Shown piece by piece: positions 34,325 through 44,654 of a DNA stretch of 64,000 nucleotides. Source of the DNA: Hemileia vastatrix (Eukaryota; Basidiomycota; Pucciniomycetes; Pucciniales; Zaghouaniaceae); the NCBI GenBank assembly GCA_030280995.1, contig JASXTE010000014.1, positions 8,534,656 to 8,598,655 on the forward strand, written 5' to 3'. Made by a program: the position numbers and the translations under genes. The notes below the pieces were generated by a model, which worked only from the letters and a program-made list of their open reading frames with translations, searched no databases and was not told where the DNA came from. The stretch's first letter is position 1. Each line of letters starts with the position of its first letter.

Positions 34325-34334
34325 TCTTATACCC
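34325..34334 (-). promoter_or_regulatory. TATA-like box of P1
   Basis: On - it reads GGGTATAAGAA, 7 bp inside the right LTR boundary, followed by GAGCTCCGTTGAGC and a TCTCACAC stretch. The B copy has the corresponding GGGTATAAAAAGGTGAGCTC (36731-36748). Confidence 0.55.
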
Positions 34335-34341
34335 AGGCATC

Positions 34342-35114
34342 TGTCACGCGCCACGTGACACTCAAGGCAAAAGCAGCTCATTAAATCAATAATATTGAGT
34401 TCTAAATCTATACTCAAAGCGCAGAAAGCAATTCTCCATAGCAACTGCGATTCCCCTTTGTGTACTTACTATTCAACTGCGCTAGCCTAAACTCTAAATG
34501 TAAATTAGTCAATCTCTAAATAGTGTGCCTTAGTCTTAATTTAAATAAGCGACGCACAGCACTATGATCAACGTAATAGTACATTAGTAGTTTTCATTAA
34601 AATTTTATTAATTAATTAAAAGGGGTAAATTGAGAATGGACGGATATTAGCGAAGAGGGTCTAAGTGTATGTTATTAATGGTCTATGGTATGGGAATGGT
34701 GCGATGAGAGGGAGGTCAATGCGAGGAGGAATAAAGGATATAAAAGGGTTGGGTTTTTGGTTCGACATTCCTTAGAATTAAATTATAAAACGTATTTACA
34801 TTTAATAGTGGTAAAATCTTTTAAGTTAAATCATTATTATTGTATCTTTCTTTATTTTCTCAATAATCATTTCTAAATCCTAAATCTTTGATTGTTGAGT
34901 TTTCAACCCTTCGTGAGATCTTAAGAATTCTTATTACCTTTGAAACTATATTATAATTCTTCTCGAACATACCTTGACCCGTAGCTCTTACTTCGAGTGA
35001 CCTTCGAATCACTTCCTCGAATCAATCATTCCTCTGTGCTTCAAAGAAGTTTCTAAATCCCTCATCTCACTTTCAGGAACATCCTCGACCTTGTGCGTAG
35101 GTCGTCCGGTGACA
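34342..35114 (+). repeat. Right LTR of X
   Basis: 773 bp, TGTCACGCGCC ... GTCGTCCGGTGACA, inverted ends TGTCAC/GTGACA. It keeps more CpG and TCGA sites than either LTR of B. The first duplication unit starts inside it at 34687. Confidence 0.9.
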
Positions 35115-35913
35115 GTAGGCGGATCAATCAGCGAAAGATATGGATCCTCTTGGTCTTCCTCTGAAAGGTTTTGAGAAGGTGAACTAGGAGGCTGATGTTC
35201 CCAGGGCCTAGTTGGAGAAGCAGGTCTGTTGTTTCTGTTGTTAATATTTCTGCTTGATTCAGTTGGATGAAGTCCTGGTGATGGAGTACCAGGGTTGTTA
35301 TAAGATGGGGCAGGAGAGGGTGATCTGGAAGCAGATTGATCTCTTCTGGATGGAGCTTTTGAAGGAATGGAACTTTCAGAAGAATAGCTGGGTGACAGAG
35401 GAGAGGTGTAGTTTTGTTGCCTTAACTGGGGGAAAAGTTGTTGCTTTGGTGAAGTGTTGGGTGCTCTGGTGTCTTCCTGGGGTCCTCTGGCAGGTCTCCT
35501 AGGAGTTTGGGAAATTTTTGAGTTTTTGGATCTTGGAAAGGTTGGCTGCATTACTCTGGGAGCAGTGGGAGGTGGTTGTGTGGAGTTGTTTTTGTTGATT
35601 GGAGGAATTTGGCTTTTTCTGGTTGATTTTGGAGGTTTAGAGCCTGAATTTCACTGTCTAGTGAGGCAGGAAAGCCCCCTAGACACGGTCTAGCAGCATA
35701 GGAGCTGATTTTGAAGCTTTTGGAGCTAATTTAGCAGAGATGAAAGCTGTTTCTTGGGAATTTAAAGCAGGCCTTTTTGGGAGAGTTCCAGAATCTTCTG
35801 GATGGTGCTGAGGATGAAGATGAAGTTGCTGGACCAAGCTCTAAGGATCTGTTAGGGGATCTGGAGAGGTATTTATGAGAAGGGGATGGAGGAGGAATAG
35901 GGTAGTTGGCATC
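35115..35913 (-). pseudogene. P3 antisense gene, middle part (Pro/Ser-rich)
   Basis: Continues P3 from the B insertion point. After the cluster ending C-DRDA at 44321, the frame resumes at 35913 as NYPIPPPSPSHKYLSRSPNR with a run of Ser. A frameshift near 35790 leads into QETAFISAKLAPKASK. A 43-nt candidate intron (35644-35686, GTGTCT...CAG) would join it in frame to KPPKSTRKSQIPP. From 35551 down the long Pro/Ser/Arg-rich frame ends in EEDQEDPYLSLIDPP at the X insertion. Disordered, low-complexity linker between the zinc cluster and the helical tail. Certain as a segment of P3; the intron is tentative. Confidence 0.68.
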
Positions 35914-36722
35914 TGTCACTGGACAAGCTACAGACAAGGTTGAGGGTGTTCCTGGAAGTGAGATGAGGAGAGTAGTTTAAAAACTTCTTCAAAGCACAGA
36001 GGAAATGTTTGAGAAAGTGATTCAAAGATGACTCAAAGGAAGAGCTACTGCTTTGAGATATGTTTGATAAGAATTCTAATATAATTTAAAGGTAATATTA
36101 ATATTCTTAAGATCTCACAAAGGGTTTAAAACTCAATAATCAAAGATTTAGGATTTAGAAATGATTACTGAGAAAAATAAGGAAAGATACAATAATAATG
36201 ATTTAACCTGAAGTTTTACAACTATTAACTATATATACGCTTTATAATTTAATTCTAAAGAATGTCAAACCAAAATCCAACCCCTTTTATATCCTTTACT
36301 CCTCCTTGCACTGACCTCATACCTATCCATCATTCCGCACACCACAGACCACCAAAATTACACCCGTTACACCTGGAACCTCCTCATTAACATCCGTTAA
36401 CCCTTTAATCCTCCACTAACCATCCTGTCCATGCTCACCACCCCTTTTGATAACCCACAGATACTTAATAAACCTTTTAGAAGACTCTTACATTCACTAT
36501 TGCGCTGTGTGTTGCTTATTGAGGAAAAGACTAAAATATACTATTGAGAGATTGACTAATTTAGATTTAGAGTTTAGACTAGTACAGTTGAATAGTGAGT
36601 ACACAAAGGAAAGTCGCAGTTGCTATGTAGAATTTCTTTCTGCGCTTTGAATATGGATTTAGACCTCTGTATTATTGATTTAATGAGCTGCTTTTTCCTC
36701 AAGTGTCACGTGGAGTGTGACA
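35914..36722 (-). repeat. 3' LTR of B
   Basis: 809 bp with TGTCAC/GTGACA ends. More decayed than the 5' LTR: CpG sites kept there (AAGGTCGAGG, ATTCGAAG, ACTCGAAG, ATGTCGAAC) read AAGGTTGAGG, ATTCAAAG, ACTCAAAG and ATGTCAAAC here. Confidence 0.9.
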
Positions 36723-36732
36723 GATTCCCGGG

Positions 36733-36740
36733 TATAAAAA
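36733..36740 (+). promoter_or_regulatory. TATA box of P1'
   Basis: TATAAAAA 11 bp inside the 3' LTR boundary and 80 bp before the ATG at 36821, with a TTTCTCACACTAC pyrimidine-rich stretch between them. It points against the element, so the antisense gene appears to have its own promoter. Confidence 0.6.
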
Positions 36741-36820
36741 GGTGAGCTCCGTTGAGCATGAGACATAATTTCTCACACTACTTTCTCTCCATTCATACTT
36801 TAATTACTTTATATTTTATT

Positions 36821-37765
36821 ATGTCGACTTGTCCTACCCCAACTCCCACACCTCCACACCCTAAAGCGGATGGTGGAATCGTTACCCGGCAATATTCTCA
36901 AGCCTGCACAGCCTCAAATTGATGGAATATTTCTGCTTTGAAAGCACAGCAACATGAGGTCCTTGCCAGAAATTCAAGTTTTGCTGCTGGAGACGGCTGT
37001 CATGTGATGCCTTATCAAAAAATGCGGACATCGAACATTGTTTTACAAAAATCAAATATTGGGTAATACCGAAGACCAAAGAGGTGGTAAAAGATATCTG
37101 GGATGTATCAGTTGGTGGGAGAGATTGAGGAGGAGGTCAAAGATATCGTGGCAACCTGGGTAACCCAGGCCGCAAGTAAGAAAAGAGGGGTGGAAGAAGA
37201 TGTAGATGAGTTGGTTGAAGAGGATGAGGATGAAGTCCCTATTTCGAGACGGATGCTGAAGAGTGGCGGATGGTCATCGAGGATGACAAAGAGGAGAAGG
37301 AATTTGTGGTGGAAGTCAAGCAAAATTATTTTTAGAAGCTTACCCATTGTTTGAAGTAAGTCTTTTCTTCTTTTATTTTAAAAAATTTTGTTACTGATGA
37401 CCATATGTTTTAGAATTCAGATGTCATCGCGGAAGCTAAAATTGTGGAAGCTGCGCCATTTCTGCCAGTTGAGGCAAATCAACCAGTGATTGATTCAAGG
37501 GAGGACAAGGAAGAGACTCTTGACCAGGTATGGTCAAAGAGACCTTGGCAGTGTTGATGAACTCGAATCATTGAAGTTTTAAGTGGTGAGGTTGACAAGA
37601 TTTTTGATGCTGCCTCCTTTGAAGTGGTCGAAGAATTACTAGAAATTGGGGAAGTGGTACCGGTAGGAGAGGAGGAGATATTTTGAGAAATTCAAGAAGG
37701 AAATAAGAGTGGTTTTGGAAAAAATGAAGAAGTTGGTCCGGGAGAAAATACAGGAGAAAATTTGA
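36821..37765 (+). pseudogene. P1': decayed antisense Zn-cluster gene of B
   Basis: ATG 36821; the start (CPTPTPTPPHPKADGG.VTRQ) matches P1. A stop and frameshift follow the first Cys; in the shifted frame the cluster reads EYFCFESTAT-stop-GPCQKFKFCCWRR..C, with Phe at the fourth ligand. Candidate intron 37356-37413 (GTAAGT...TTTTAG, 58 nt) matches the P1 intron. The tail (FDAASFEVVEELLEIGEVVPVGEEE) is Glu-rich and helical as in P1, but with several stops and frameshifts. Final stop about 37763. Not functional, yet it confirms that P1 belongs to this element family and was not captured by X alone. Confidence 0.78.
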
Positions 37766-38642
37766 AATGAAAGGAAAAAAAAAGTAGAAAGCAATTTATT
37801 TATTTATTTATTTATTTTTTATTTTTTTGTTTTAATTGAAATTTTTGATATTTATTTTATAAGATTTTGAGAAAAGAAAAGAAAAAAGGAAGAAAGAAAA
37901 GATTTGAATAAAATTTTATTTTAAATTTTGAAAGAAGAAAAGAAAAAATGTTTAACTGAAGGAATTGCAGTTTAAGTTTTGAAAAGAAAAAATTTAAGTA
38001 AGAAAAAAAATAGTTGATTGAAAAAATTTTGTTTGAAATGAAAATTTAATGAGAGAAAAATTTTGTTATTTGTGAAAGTTTATTTATTGAAGTTTTTGAG
38101 GAATTTCAGTAATTTGAAAAGAAGAAAAATAGTTTTTGAGGAATCTCAGTAATTTGAAAAGAAGAAAAATAGTTTTTGAAAAAAAAGTATTTGAAAGAAA
38201 GAACTAATTTGTCCCAAGAATTTTAAAAGAGAGATTTAAAGGTTGAAGTGAAGTTTGAGAAAGATTGTCGTATTGAGTTTGTGAAAAATTTTGATAGTTC
38301 AAAGAAAAAGAAATAAGGGAAAAGAGGAAAATTTTGGAAAGAGAAAAGAAAGAAAATTAAAGGAATTATTGATTTTTAAGATTTTACTTTAATGAATTTT
38401 AAGATTTTAATTTTTTTAATTTAATTTTATTTTATTTTTAATTTTTACTTTTTTAATTTAATTTAATTTTGATTTTAGTTTATTTTATTTTATTTATTTA
38501 TTTTTTTAAAAAGGTTGAAAAAAGCTTTTAGGAAGATGAAAGCAGAAAAGAAAAAACAGGTTAAGGATTTCAGAAGGGAAGAAGTTTTAGAATTTTAAGA
38601 AAAGAAAAGAAAAGATAAAGAAGAGAAAGCAAAAAGAGGTTT
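37766..38642. other. AT/purine-rich spacer in B
   Basis: Runs such as TTTATTTATTTATTTATTT (about 37797), AAGAAAAGAAAA tracts, and a near-exact repeat of GAGGAATTTCAGTAATTTGA at about 38098 and 38138. No gene. Ends in an AAAAG microsatellite that differs in length between the two duplication units. Confidence 0.6.
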
Positions 38643-40154
38643 CTAAGGTTTTGGATTTAAAGGATATTTAAGATGAAAAGATTTCAGGAGTTCAGGGGCA
38701 TTAGAAACATTGATGGCTGGTTCCCAGGATGTTTTGTCTGAGTCATCAAGGAAGCCTTCCCATTCCACGAGGTATTGAAGTTTCCCCTTGCACATTCTTG
38801 AATCAAGGATACGGCTTACTTCCCACTCTAGATGGTCTTCTACTTCAACCATTGCCAGGGGAGGTTGGTTCCTGCCTGTGTATGTTTCTTGAGCCAGTTC
38901 CAGGAGAGATACATGGAAAACAGGGTGAATAGCCTGCCATTTAGGAGGTAGTTTGAGTTGAAATGCAGTTTTAGAGACTTTGGAGTAGATTTCAAATGGT
39001 ACCCAGCATTTTTCAGCCAGTTTCTTTGATGGTCAAGTTGTTCGAATGTTTCGTGTGTTGAGCCATACTTTGTCGCCTGGTTTAAAAGAAGGAGCAGATT
39101 TTCAATGTTTGTTGGCCTTTTCCTTGTACCTTCGAATTTCTAATTCCAAATTTTATATAAATTCTTCTTTGAGTTTTGATATGGTTTGAAGATAATGTTT
39201 GGCAGGATTACTAGTTCCTACATGGATTGAGTTGAATCAAGGATGTCTTCCATAAACAGTTTTGAAAGGAGATTGTTGTGTCAAAGAATGAGTCGATTTA
39301 TTATAAGCAAATTTGGCCAATGGTAACCATGTGGTCCAATTGTCTTGTTGGTAACTGACATACATTTGAAGGTATTTTTCAAGGATTTGGTTGACCCTTT
39401 CTGTTTTCCCATTGGTTTCAGGATGATAGGCCATGGAGAGACTCCTTGTGATACTTAGTTGTCAACACAATTGAGTCCAGAATGTGGATACAAACAATGA
39501 GTCTCTATCAGAAATAATATCACTAGGTAAGCCATTTTTGGAAAATACATATTCTAGAAACAATTTTGACAAATCTTCTGCTGTAGTAGTAGTAGTGGTT
39601 TTAATAAAAATAGACATCTTTGAAAATCAATCTACTATTACTAATATAGAATCAAAATTATTAGAAAGAGGAAGTTGAGAAATAAAATCAATTGATAAAG
39701 ATTCCCAAGGTTTTGAGGGAATAGGAAGTGGTTGAAGCAACCCATGCTTGCGGTGACAGGGAGCCTTATTCCTATGACATTCATAACAAGATCTTATATA
39801 GGCCTTGATTTCTCTGGTCATTCCTGGCCAGAAGAAATCCCTCGCTATTAACTGGTAGGTTTTACCAACCCCAAAATGACCAGCTAATGGAGAATCATGT
39901 CGACTATTGAAAATCCATAATTTTATTTCATTGTTGTTGGGTATGACTACTCTACCTTCAAAAACTAATAGACCTGATTCAATACTAAATATTTTGGCCC
40001 CTTGCTTTGAGAGTATTTTGTCTTTTAACCCTAAACAATAATTGTCCTTCGACTGAGCTTCGAGGATTTTGGATAGTGGATTTTGGAAAGATTTAATTGT
40101 CATCATATTGAGTTGATGAGTCATTAACATTGATTCTTTGAAAATTGATTTCAC
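38643..40154 (-). pseudogene. B integrase and chromodomain
   Basis: 39627-40154 holds the zinc domain (HDSPLAGHFGVGKT ... RSCYECHRNK) and the first catalytic Asp (SLSIDFISQLPLS). 39237-39434 carries AYHPETNGKTERVNQILEKYLQ with the catalytic Glu. The chromodomain is at 38643-38852 (VEDHLEWEVSRILDSRM, KLQYLVEWEGFLDD). Stops between these parts include CCT-TGA-TTC, where Arg is expected. Same domain order as Tf1/Maggy-type chromoviruses. Confidence 0.88.
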
Positions 40155-41604
40155 ATTTTCTGGGTTTGTTTCAGCAAATGCATCCCCCCGCTGTGGGTAA
40201 ACGTCGTCCCAATGTGACAGGATATCTGGGACAATGCAGTTCTTACCTGGGCGATAGGAAATAGAAAAAGAAATTCAGACAGAAATTCAGCCCACCTGGC
40301 TTAACACCTGGTTAACACTTTAGAAGATAAAAAGTATTTCAAAGCATTATGGTCAGACATAATTTGAAAAGGACTATCTAGGCTGAGAAGAAAAGAGCGC
40401 CATTTTTTAAGACAATGAATAATAATTAAAAGCTCTTTTTCATGAATTTCATAATTTAATTCTGCTGTGATGAGTTTGCGTGACTCAAAAGCAACAGGAT
40501 GAAAAAAATTTATTTAAGGATTGAATTGAGAAATGACCCCTGCAATAGCATAATCTCAAGCGTCTGTCTTGACTATTGTCAAAGCGGTAGGATCAAAGTG
40601 TCGAAGAATTGGAGCTGTGGTAAATGCAGTCTTCAATGCTTTGAATTCCTTTTGTGCTGTAGAAGTAAAAACAAAAGGAATTTCTTTTCTTAGAAGAGAA
40701 GTAAGATTGGAAATAGTTTTATAGTAATCTTTAATAAATCTTCTATAGAAATTGGGAAAACCCAAAAGTCCTTGGAGGGATTTAACAGTTTTGGGCTCAG
40801 GCCATTCCAGGACTTTTTGGACCTTTTTGTTGTCCATGACTAAACCATCAGTGGATAACGTAAACCCCAAAAAATTAATAGATTTAAGATGGAAATCACA
40901 TTTATTGTGCTTGGTGTAGAGACCGTGATCTCAAAGGAAATTTAGAACCTGTCAAACATGATGAATATGTTCATCTAGTGTCTTCGAGAAAATTAAAATA
41001 TCATCTAAGTAGATGACAACAAATTGTTCGACAACATCTTGAAAGATGTCATTAACAAAATTTTGAAAAGTAGATGGTGCATTACATAATCCAAAAGACA
41101 TGACTAAATATTCAAAACTACCAAATCTAGTGTGCATTGCAGTCAGTTGTTCATAACCTTCCGCAATGCAAATAAGATTATAAGAGCCTAAAGATCAATT
41201 TTAGAAAAGAAATTAGCACCATTAAAAAGGGTAAGAAGCAATGACATAGGAAGAACGGGATATGCATTATTTTTTGTGACTGTGTTGAGCTTTCTATAGT
41301 CAACACACAACCTAAGGCTGCCGTCTTTTTTCTTTACAAAAAGAACAGGGGAGCTGGTAGGAGATTTACTGGCTCTGATGAAACCTTTGACTACATTCTC
41401 TGCAATGTAGTCTTAAAGAACTTGAGATTTGTCCTTCGACAAAGAATAGACAGGACCTACGGGAGGTACTGGGCCTATTAACTCTATTTGATGGTCGTAG
41501 GGTTGATAAGGTGGTAATTTATCGGCCTTGCAGATTGTAAAAACATCAAGGAAATCGTGATAGATTTCTGGTAAAGTTGATTTGGTTGTCCTCATCATCT
41601 TCAA
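40155..41604 (-). pseudogene. B reverse transcriptase and RNase H
   Basis: 41413-41604: RT start (LPEIYHDFLDVF..LPPYQPYDHQIEL). 40952-41137: palm with FEYLVMSFGLCNAPSTFQNFVND and catalytic YLDD (plus-strand 41000-41011). 40556-40870: connection (LGFTLSTDG.., PEPKTVKSLQGLLGFPNFYRRFI) running to ALTIVKTDA at the RNase H start. 40200-40555 continues RNase H in broken frames (NYEIHEKELL, SDHNALKYF). Two stops, HHV-TGA-Q and FL-TGA-D, sit at expected Arg codons. Confidence 0.88.
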
Positions 41605-42253
41605 GAGAATCTGTTGAGGAAAGAGCAGAATTGAGAGAGCATAATTCGACTACTCTGAGGCAATTTAAATCCTCTTTGAGTGAAGTGATTGAGATAGAAG
41701 GGTTAGCCAATTGCTCATTTAGAGAAATATTTGATGCTTGCAAGTCATCTGGCAGATATTTGTCCTCTAGCAAGACATTTTCAGGTGGGTTGTTTAACTC
41801 CCTATTGACCTGCATTGAAGAATCAGAAATATACTTAGTGCGTGGGGTGATCAATCCCCGTGACCAATCAATTTCCGGATTCCAATGCATTAAAAAGTCA
41901 TGGCCAAGGATGGTATCGTCCGTACTTTGGGTGTCCAAGACTGATAGTCCCCACTTGAAGGGGGGAAAATTTGGAAAGTTAAAAACCCAAAAAACTTTCT
42001 TACTTACCCAATATTTGGGTTCCTCTTATTCGACCAAATATATTAAAGTTTTATCGATATCTGTGAATGTCAGCTTTAACATCTCAGAAAAAGATAAACT
42101 GACAAAAGTAATTGAAGCTCCAGAGTCTGTAAGACAACTGAAGGGGATATCCTCCTTGAAAAGAATGAATCTCAAGCGGTTAAAGGAAACTCCAGTCCTT
42201 AAGACATGGAGGTTCTGTGCACTTGGAGAGATAAGATAGGTTTCTTTGCACAC
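41546..42253 (-). pseudogene. B aspartic protease
   Basis: The active site is in 42026-42253 (IPFSCLTDSGASITFVS, Asp-Ser-Gly intact). After a break the second half continues at 41546-41938 with DDTILGHDFLMHWNPEIDW, the usual ILGxDFL..W C-terminal motif, then an acidic/Ser-rich linker to RT. The long + strand frame over the same DNA (41577-42239) is a shadow. Confidence 0.82.
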
Positions 42254-42267
42254 AAGTAAACTATCTA

Positions 42268-43432
42268 CTAGTTTTTTGACCTTAAACTAGTACCTTCTCT
42301 TTCCTTCAACTTTACACAATCTTCTAGCTTGTGCTTACCCCCACAATACATACATAACCCATTATCTGATTGCCTCTTCCTCTTAGCTTCATTAAGTTCC
42401 CCTTTTGGATCCAGTACCTTACTGATATTGCCAGGGGTCGAGCCTTTTGGATAAGGTTTGTCCTTTCCCTTATTGGGTTTGGATTGAGTAGAGGAGGATT
42501 GAGTTGTCCGTGGGTGTGAAGAAGGTCCCAATTTAAAATTTAAGCCTTGAGATTTTTTGGCCTATTTAAAATGTTGTAGTGGTCTTGGTAAACTCTGTTG
42601 AGTTTGAGGGTTTGATCCATTAAATCTGTTAAAGTATTCATCTTCTGACCATGAAGATTTAATTGATCCAGAATCCACAAAGAAGTCCCTTTTTGAAATG
42701 ACACTTGAGGGAAGCATCATTCCAACCTACTCAAGTTTGAATTGCTCTGAAGTTCAAGATATATTCAGAGGCTTTACCATTATCACTCATGTGAAGGAAA
42801 TCAAGTTCAATTTCTGGGTTGTCAGTTTCATTAGGGTCACTGAGAAATGTAAAGAGTTGGTCTTTAAACTTTTCCTTGTTATTAATAAGTAAGTCGGTTT
42901 CTGTCGAAGAGGGCATGAGAAGATAAGGTTTAAACCATCTTGCTGCTTTTCCGGCTGGGAATGAAGAAGCATAAACAACCTTCAATTGGTCATTATTGAA
43001 CAGGAGCTTTCAGGTTTGCAAGAAGGGCCGCAATCTGTCTGGGTGTTCTCCATCGAATTAATCAGGAGATTTCATGAAAGGAGTTTTGAATTTAGATACC
43101 TCCGAGAACGTTGGATTGGAAAGGGTTTTCATGAAAATTCTCATGAAGTCTTCCAGTGAATTAGATGGTCCAGGATCCAAAGGTTTACCAGAAGGGTGAG
43201 TAGCAGGGAAAGATGGTGCCTCATGCATTTTATCCTCTTCTTCTTCTTCCTCGCTAGAATCATCAAAATCCTGGGGGAGATCTTCTACAGATTGGACTGA
43301 GTGTCCCTGTTCCATAAGGTTGAGAGGTTTAAGGGAGTGAGTGGGGGAAACATGCTGTGTGGCTGTTGGCCTGCCTCTGGCGCAAGCCCTAGTAGTAGCA
43401 CCCGTAGGAGGAGTGCGTTGAAAAGGTGCCAT
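42268..43432 (-). pseudogene. B gag
   Basis: ATG 43432 opens MAPFQRTPPTGATTR, with an acidic SSEEEEEEDK stretch. The capsid part at 42731-42985 (KVVYASSFPAGKAARWFKPYL, FLSDPNETDNPEIEL) and the nucleocapsid at 42268-42531 with CMYCGGKHKLEDC, a zinc knuckle spaced CX2CX3HX4C, one residue shorter than the usual CX2CX4HX4C. Stops near 43057 and 42590-42730 break the frame. Confidence 0.82.
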
Positions 43433-43507
43433 TTAAAGGATTTAAAACACCTGAAAAAAGGACGTAGTAGTGCCAATAAATGAGAACTATGGAGAATTAA
43501 ATTATAC

Positions 43508-44315
43508 TTTCACGGGACAACCTACGCACAAGGTCGAGGGTGTTCCTGGAAGTGAGATGAGGAGAGTAGTTTAGAAGCTTCTTTGAAGCACAGAGGAAAT
43601 GTTTGAGGAAGTGATTCGAAGATGACTCGAAGGAAGAGCTACTGCTTTGAGATATGTTCAATAAGAATTCCAATATAATTTAAAGGTAATATTAATATTC
43701 TTAAGATCTCACAAAGGGTTGAAAACTCAATAATCAAAGATTTAGGATTTAGAAATGATTACTGAGAAAAATAAAGAAAGATACAATAATAATGATTTAA
43801 ACTGAAGCTTTACCACTATTAACTATATATACGTTTTATAATTTAATTCTAAAGAATGTCGAACCAAAATTTGATCCCTTTTATATCCTTTACTCCTCCT
43901 TGCATTGACCTCATACCCATCTATCATTCTGCACACAACAGACCACCAAAATTTCACCTGTTACACCTGGACCCTCCTCACTAACATCTGTTAACCCTTT
44001 AATCCTCCACTAACCATCCCGTCCATCTCACTACCCCTTTTAATAACCCACAGATACTTAATAAAACTTTTAGCGGACTATTACATTGACTATTCAGCTG
44101 TGTTTTGCTTATTGAGGAAAAGACTAAAAAAGACTATTGAGAGATTGACTAATTTAGATTTAGATTTTAGACTAGGGCAGTTGAATAGTGAGTACACAAA
44201 CGAAAGTTGCAGTTGCTATGTGAAATTGCTTTCTGCACTTTGAGTATGGATTTAGACTTCTGTATTATTGATTTAATGAGCTGCTTTTGCCTTGAGTGTC
44301 ACGTGGTTTGTGACA
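43508..44315 (-). repeat. 5' LTR of B
   Basis: 808 bp; read on -, starts TGTCACAAACCACGTGACAC and ends ...GTCCCGTGAAA (the last bases differ from the expected GTGACA). Followed by the target duplication GCATC at 44316-44320. Confidence 0.88.
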
Positions 44316-44320
44316 GCATC

Positions 44321-44503
44321 TCTGTCACATTTCTTCTTTTTGGAGTAGCAAGAATAACAGGCCCTGTTGTATAATTTGGCTTCAGGAGTTTGAAGAGTGA
44401 ATGTGAAAGGTCTGAACATGTGGATGCACTGCTTGCAGGCATAGTCCTTGGGAGAAGTGAAGCAAGGAAGATTGGAGGGGTCAACATCAGGGGATCCAGC
44501 CAT
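44321..44503 (-). pseudogene. P3 antisense gene, 5' exon with zinc cluster
   Basis: ATG 44503 (MAGSPDVDP). Cysteines at residues 23, 26, 49, 52 and 59: CX2CX6[F33]X15CX2CX6C, with Phe where the third ligand belongs, then KKKKC, the basic loop typical of fungal clusters. The frame runs straight into the B target duplication (..C-D-R-D-A) and continues at 35913. A TATA-like CATAAAATAGACCC lies about 130 bp upstream (plus-strand 44633-44644), with the motif array further upstream. Antisense to element C pol, next to P2 on the same strand. Confidence 0.75.
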
Positions 44504-44654
44504 GATCTGTGGTGAGAAAAGATGATGGAAAGAGATAAGAAGGAGATTTTTGTCAGTGATGGGTAGATGATGAAGTGAAGGTGGAAGTTCAGCAGATTGG
44601 CTGTAGGTGTATTCTGTATGAAATTGGCTGGGTCTATTTTATGTGAAATTCTGG

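Larger units (their letters stand above)
31597..35114 (+). mobile_element. Element X: internally deleted chromovirus copy inserted in P3
   Basis: Starts TGTCAC at 31597 and ends GTGACA at 35114, with the 5-bp target duplication GTAGG at 31592-31596 and 35115-35119. The left LTR is cut after 214 bp and joined at 31808-31810 to integrase sequence; a complete 773-bp LTR closes the right end. Remaining contents: integrase C-terminus with chromodomain, an AT-rich stretch and antisense gene P1. Gag, protease, RT and most of integrase are deleted, so it would need helpers to move. Confidence 0.88.
35914..44315 (-). mobile_element. Element B: full-length decayed chromovirus inserted in P3
   Basis: LTRs at 43508-44315 (5') and 35914-36722 (3') on the - strand, 8.4 kb in all, flanked by the 5-bp target duplication GCATC (35909-35913 and 44316-44320). 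Internal order on -: gag, protease, RT, RNase H, integrase, chromodomain, AT-rich spacer, then antisense gene P1' next to the 3' LTR. Several stops in pol are TGA where the family has Arg, preceded by T, which suggests TCGA-to-TTGA change. Repeated at 52455-60877. Confidence 0.92.

Noticed and set aside
35254..35693. + strand frames opposite the P3 middle (also 51795-52234)
   Set aside because: Antisense shadows of a Pro/Ser-rich frame; Trp/Leu/Val-rich without start context.
41577..42239. 220-codon open frame on + (repeated at 58139-58801)
   Set aside because: It overlaps the B protease and its linker on -, which carries recognisable motifs (TDSGAS, ILGHDFL..W). The + frame has Ser/Leu-rich composition without any domain and is a shadow.
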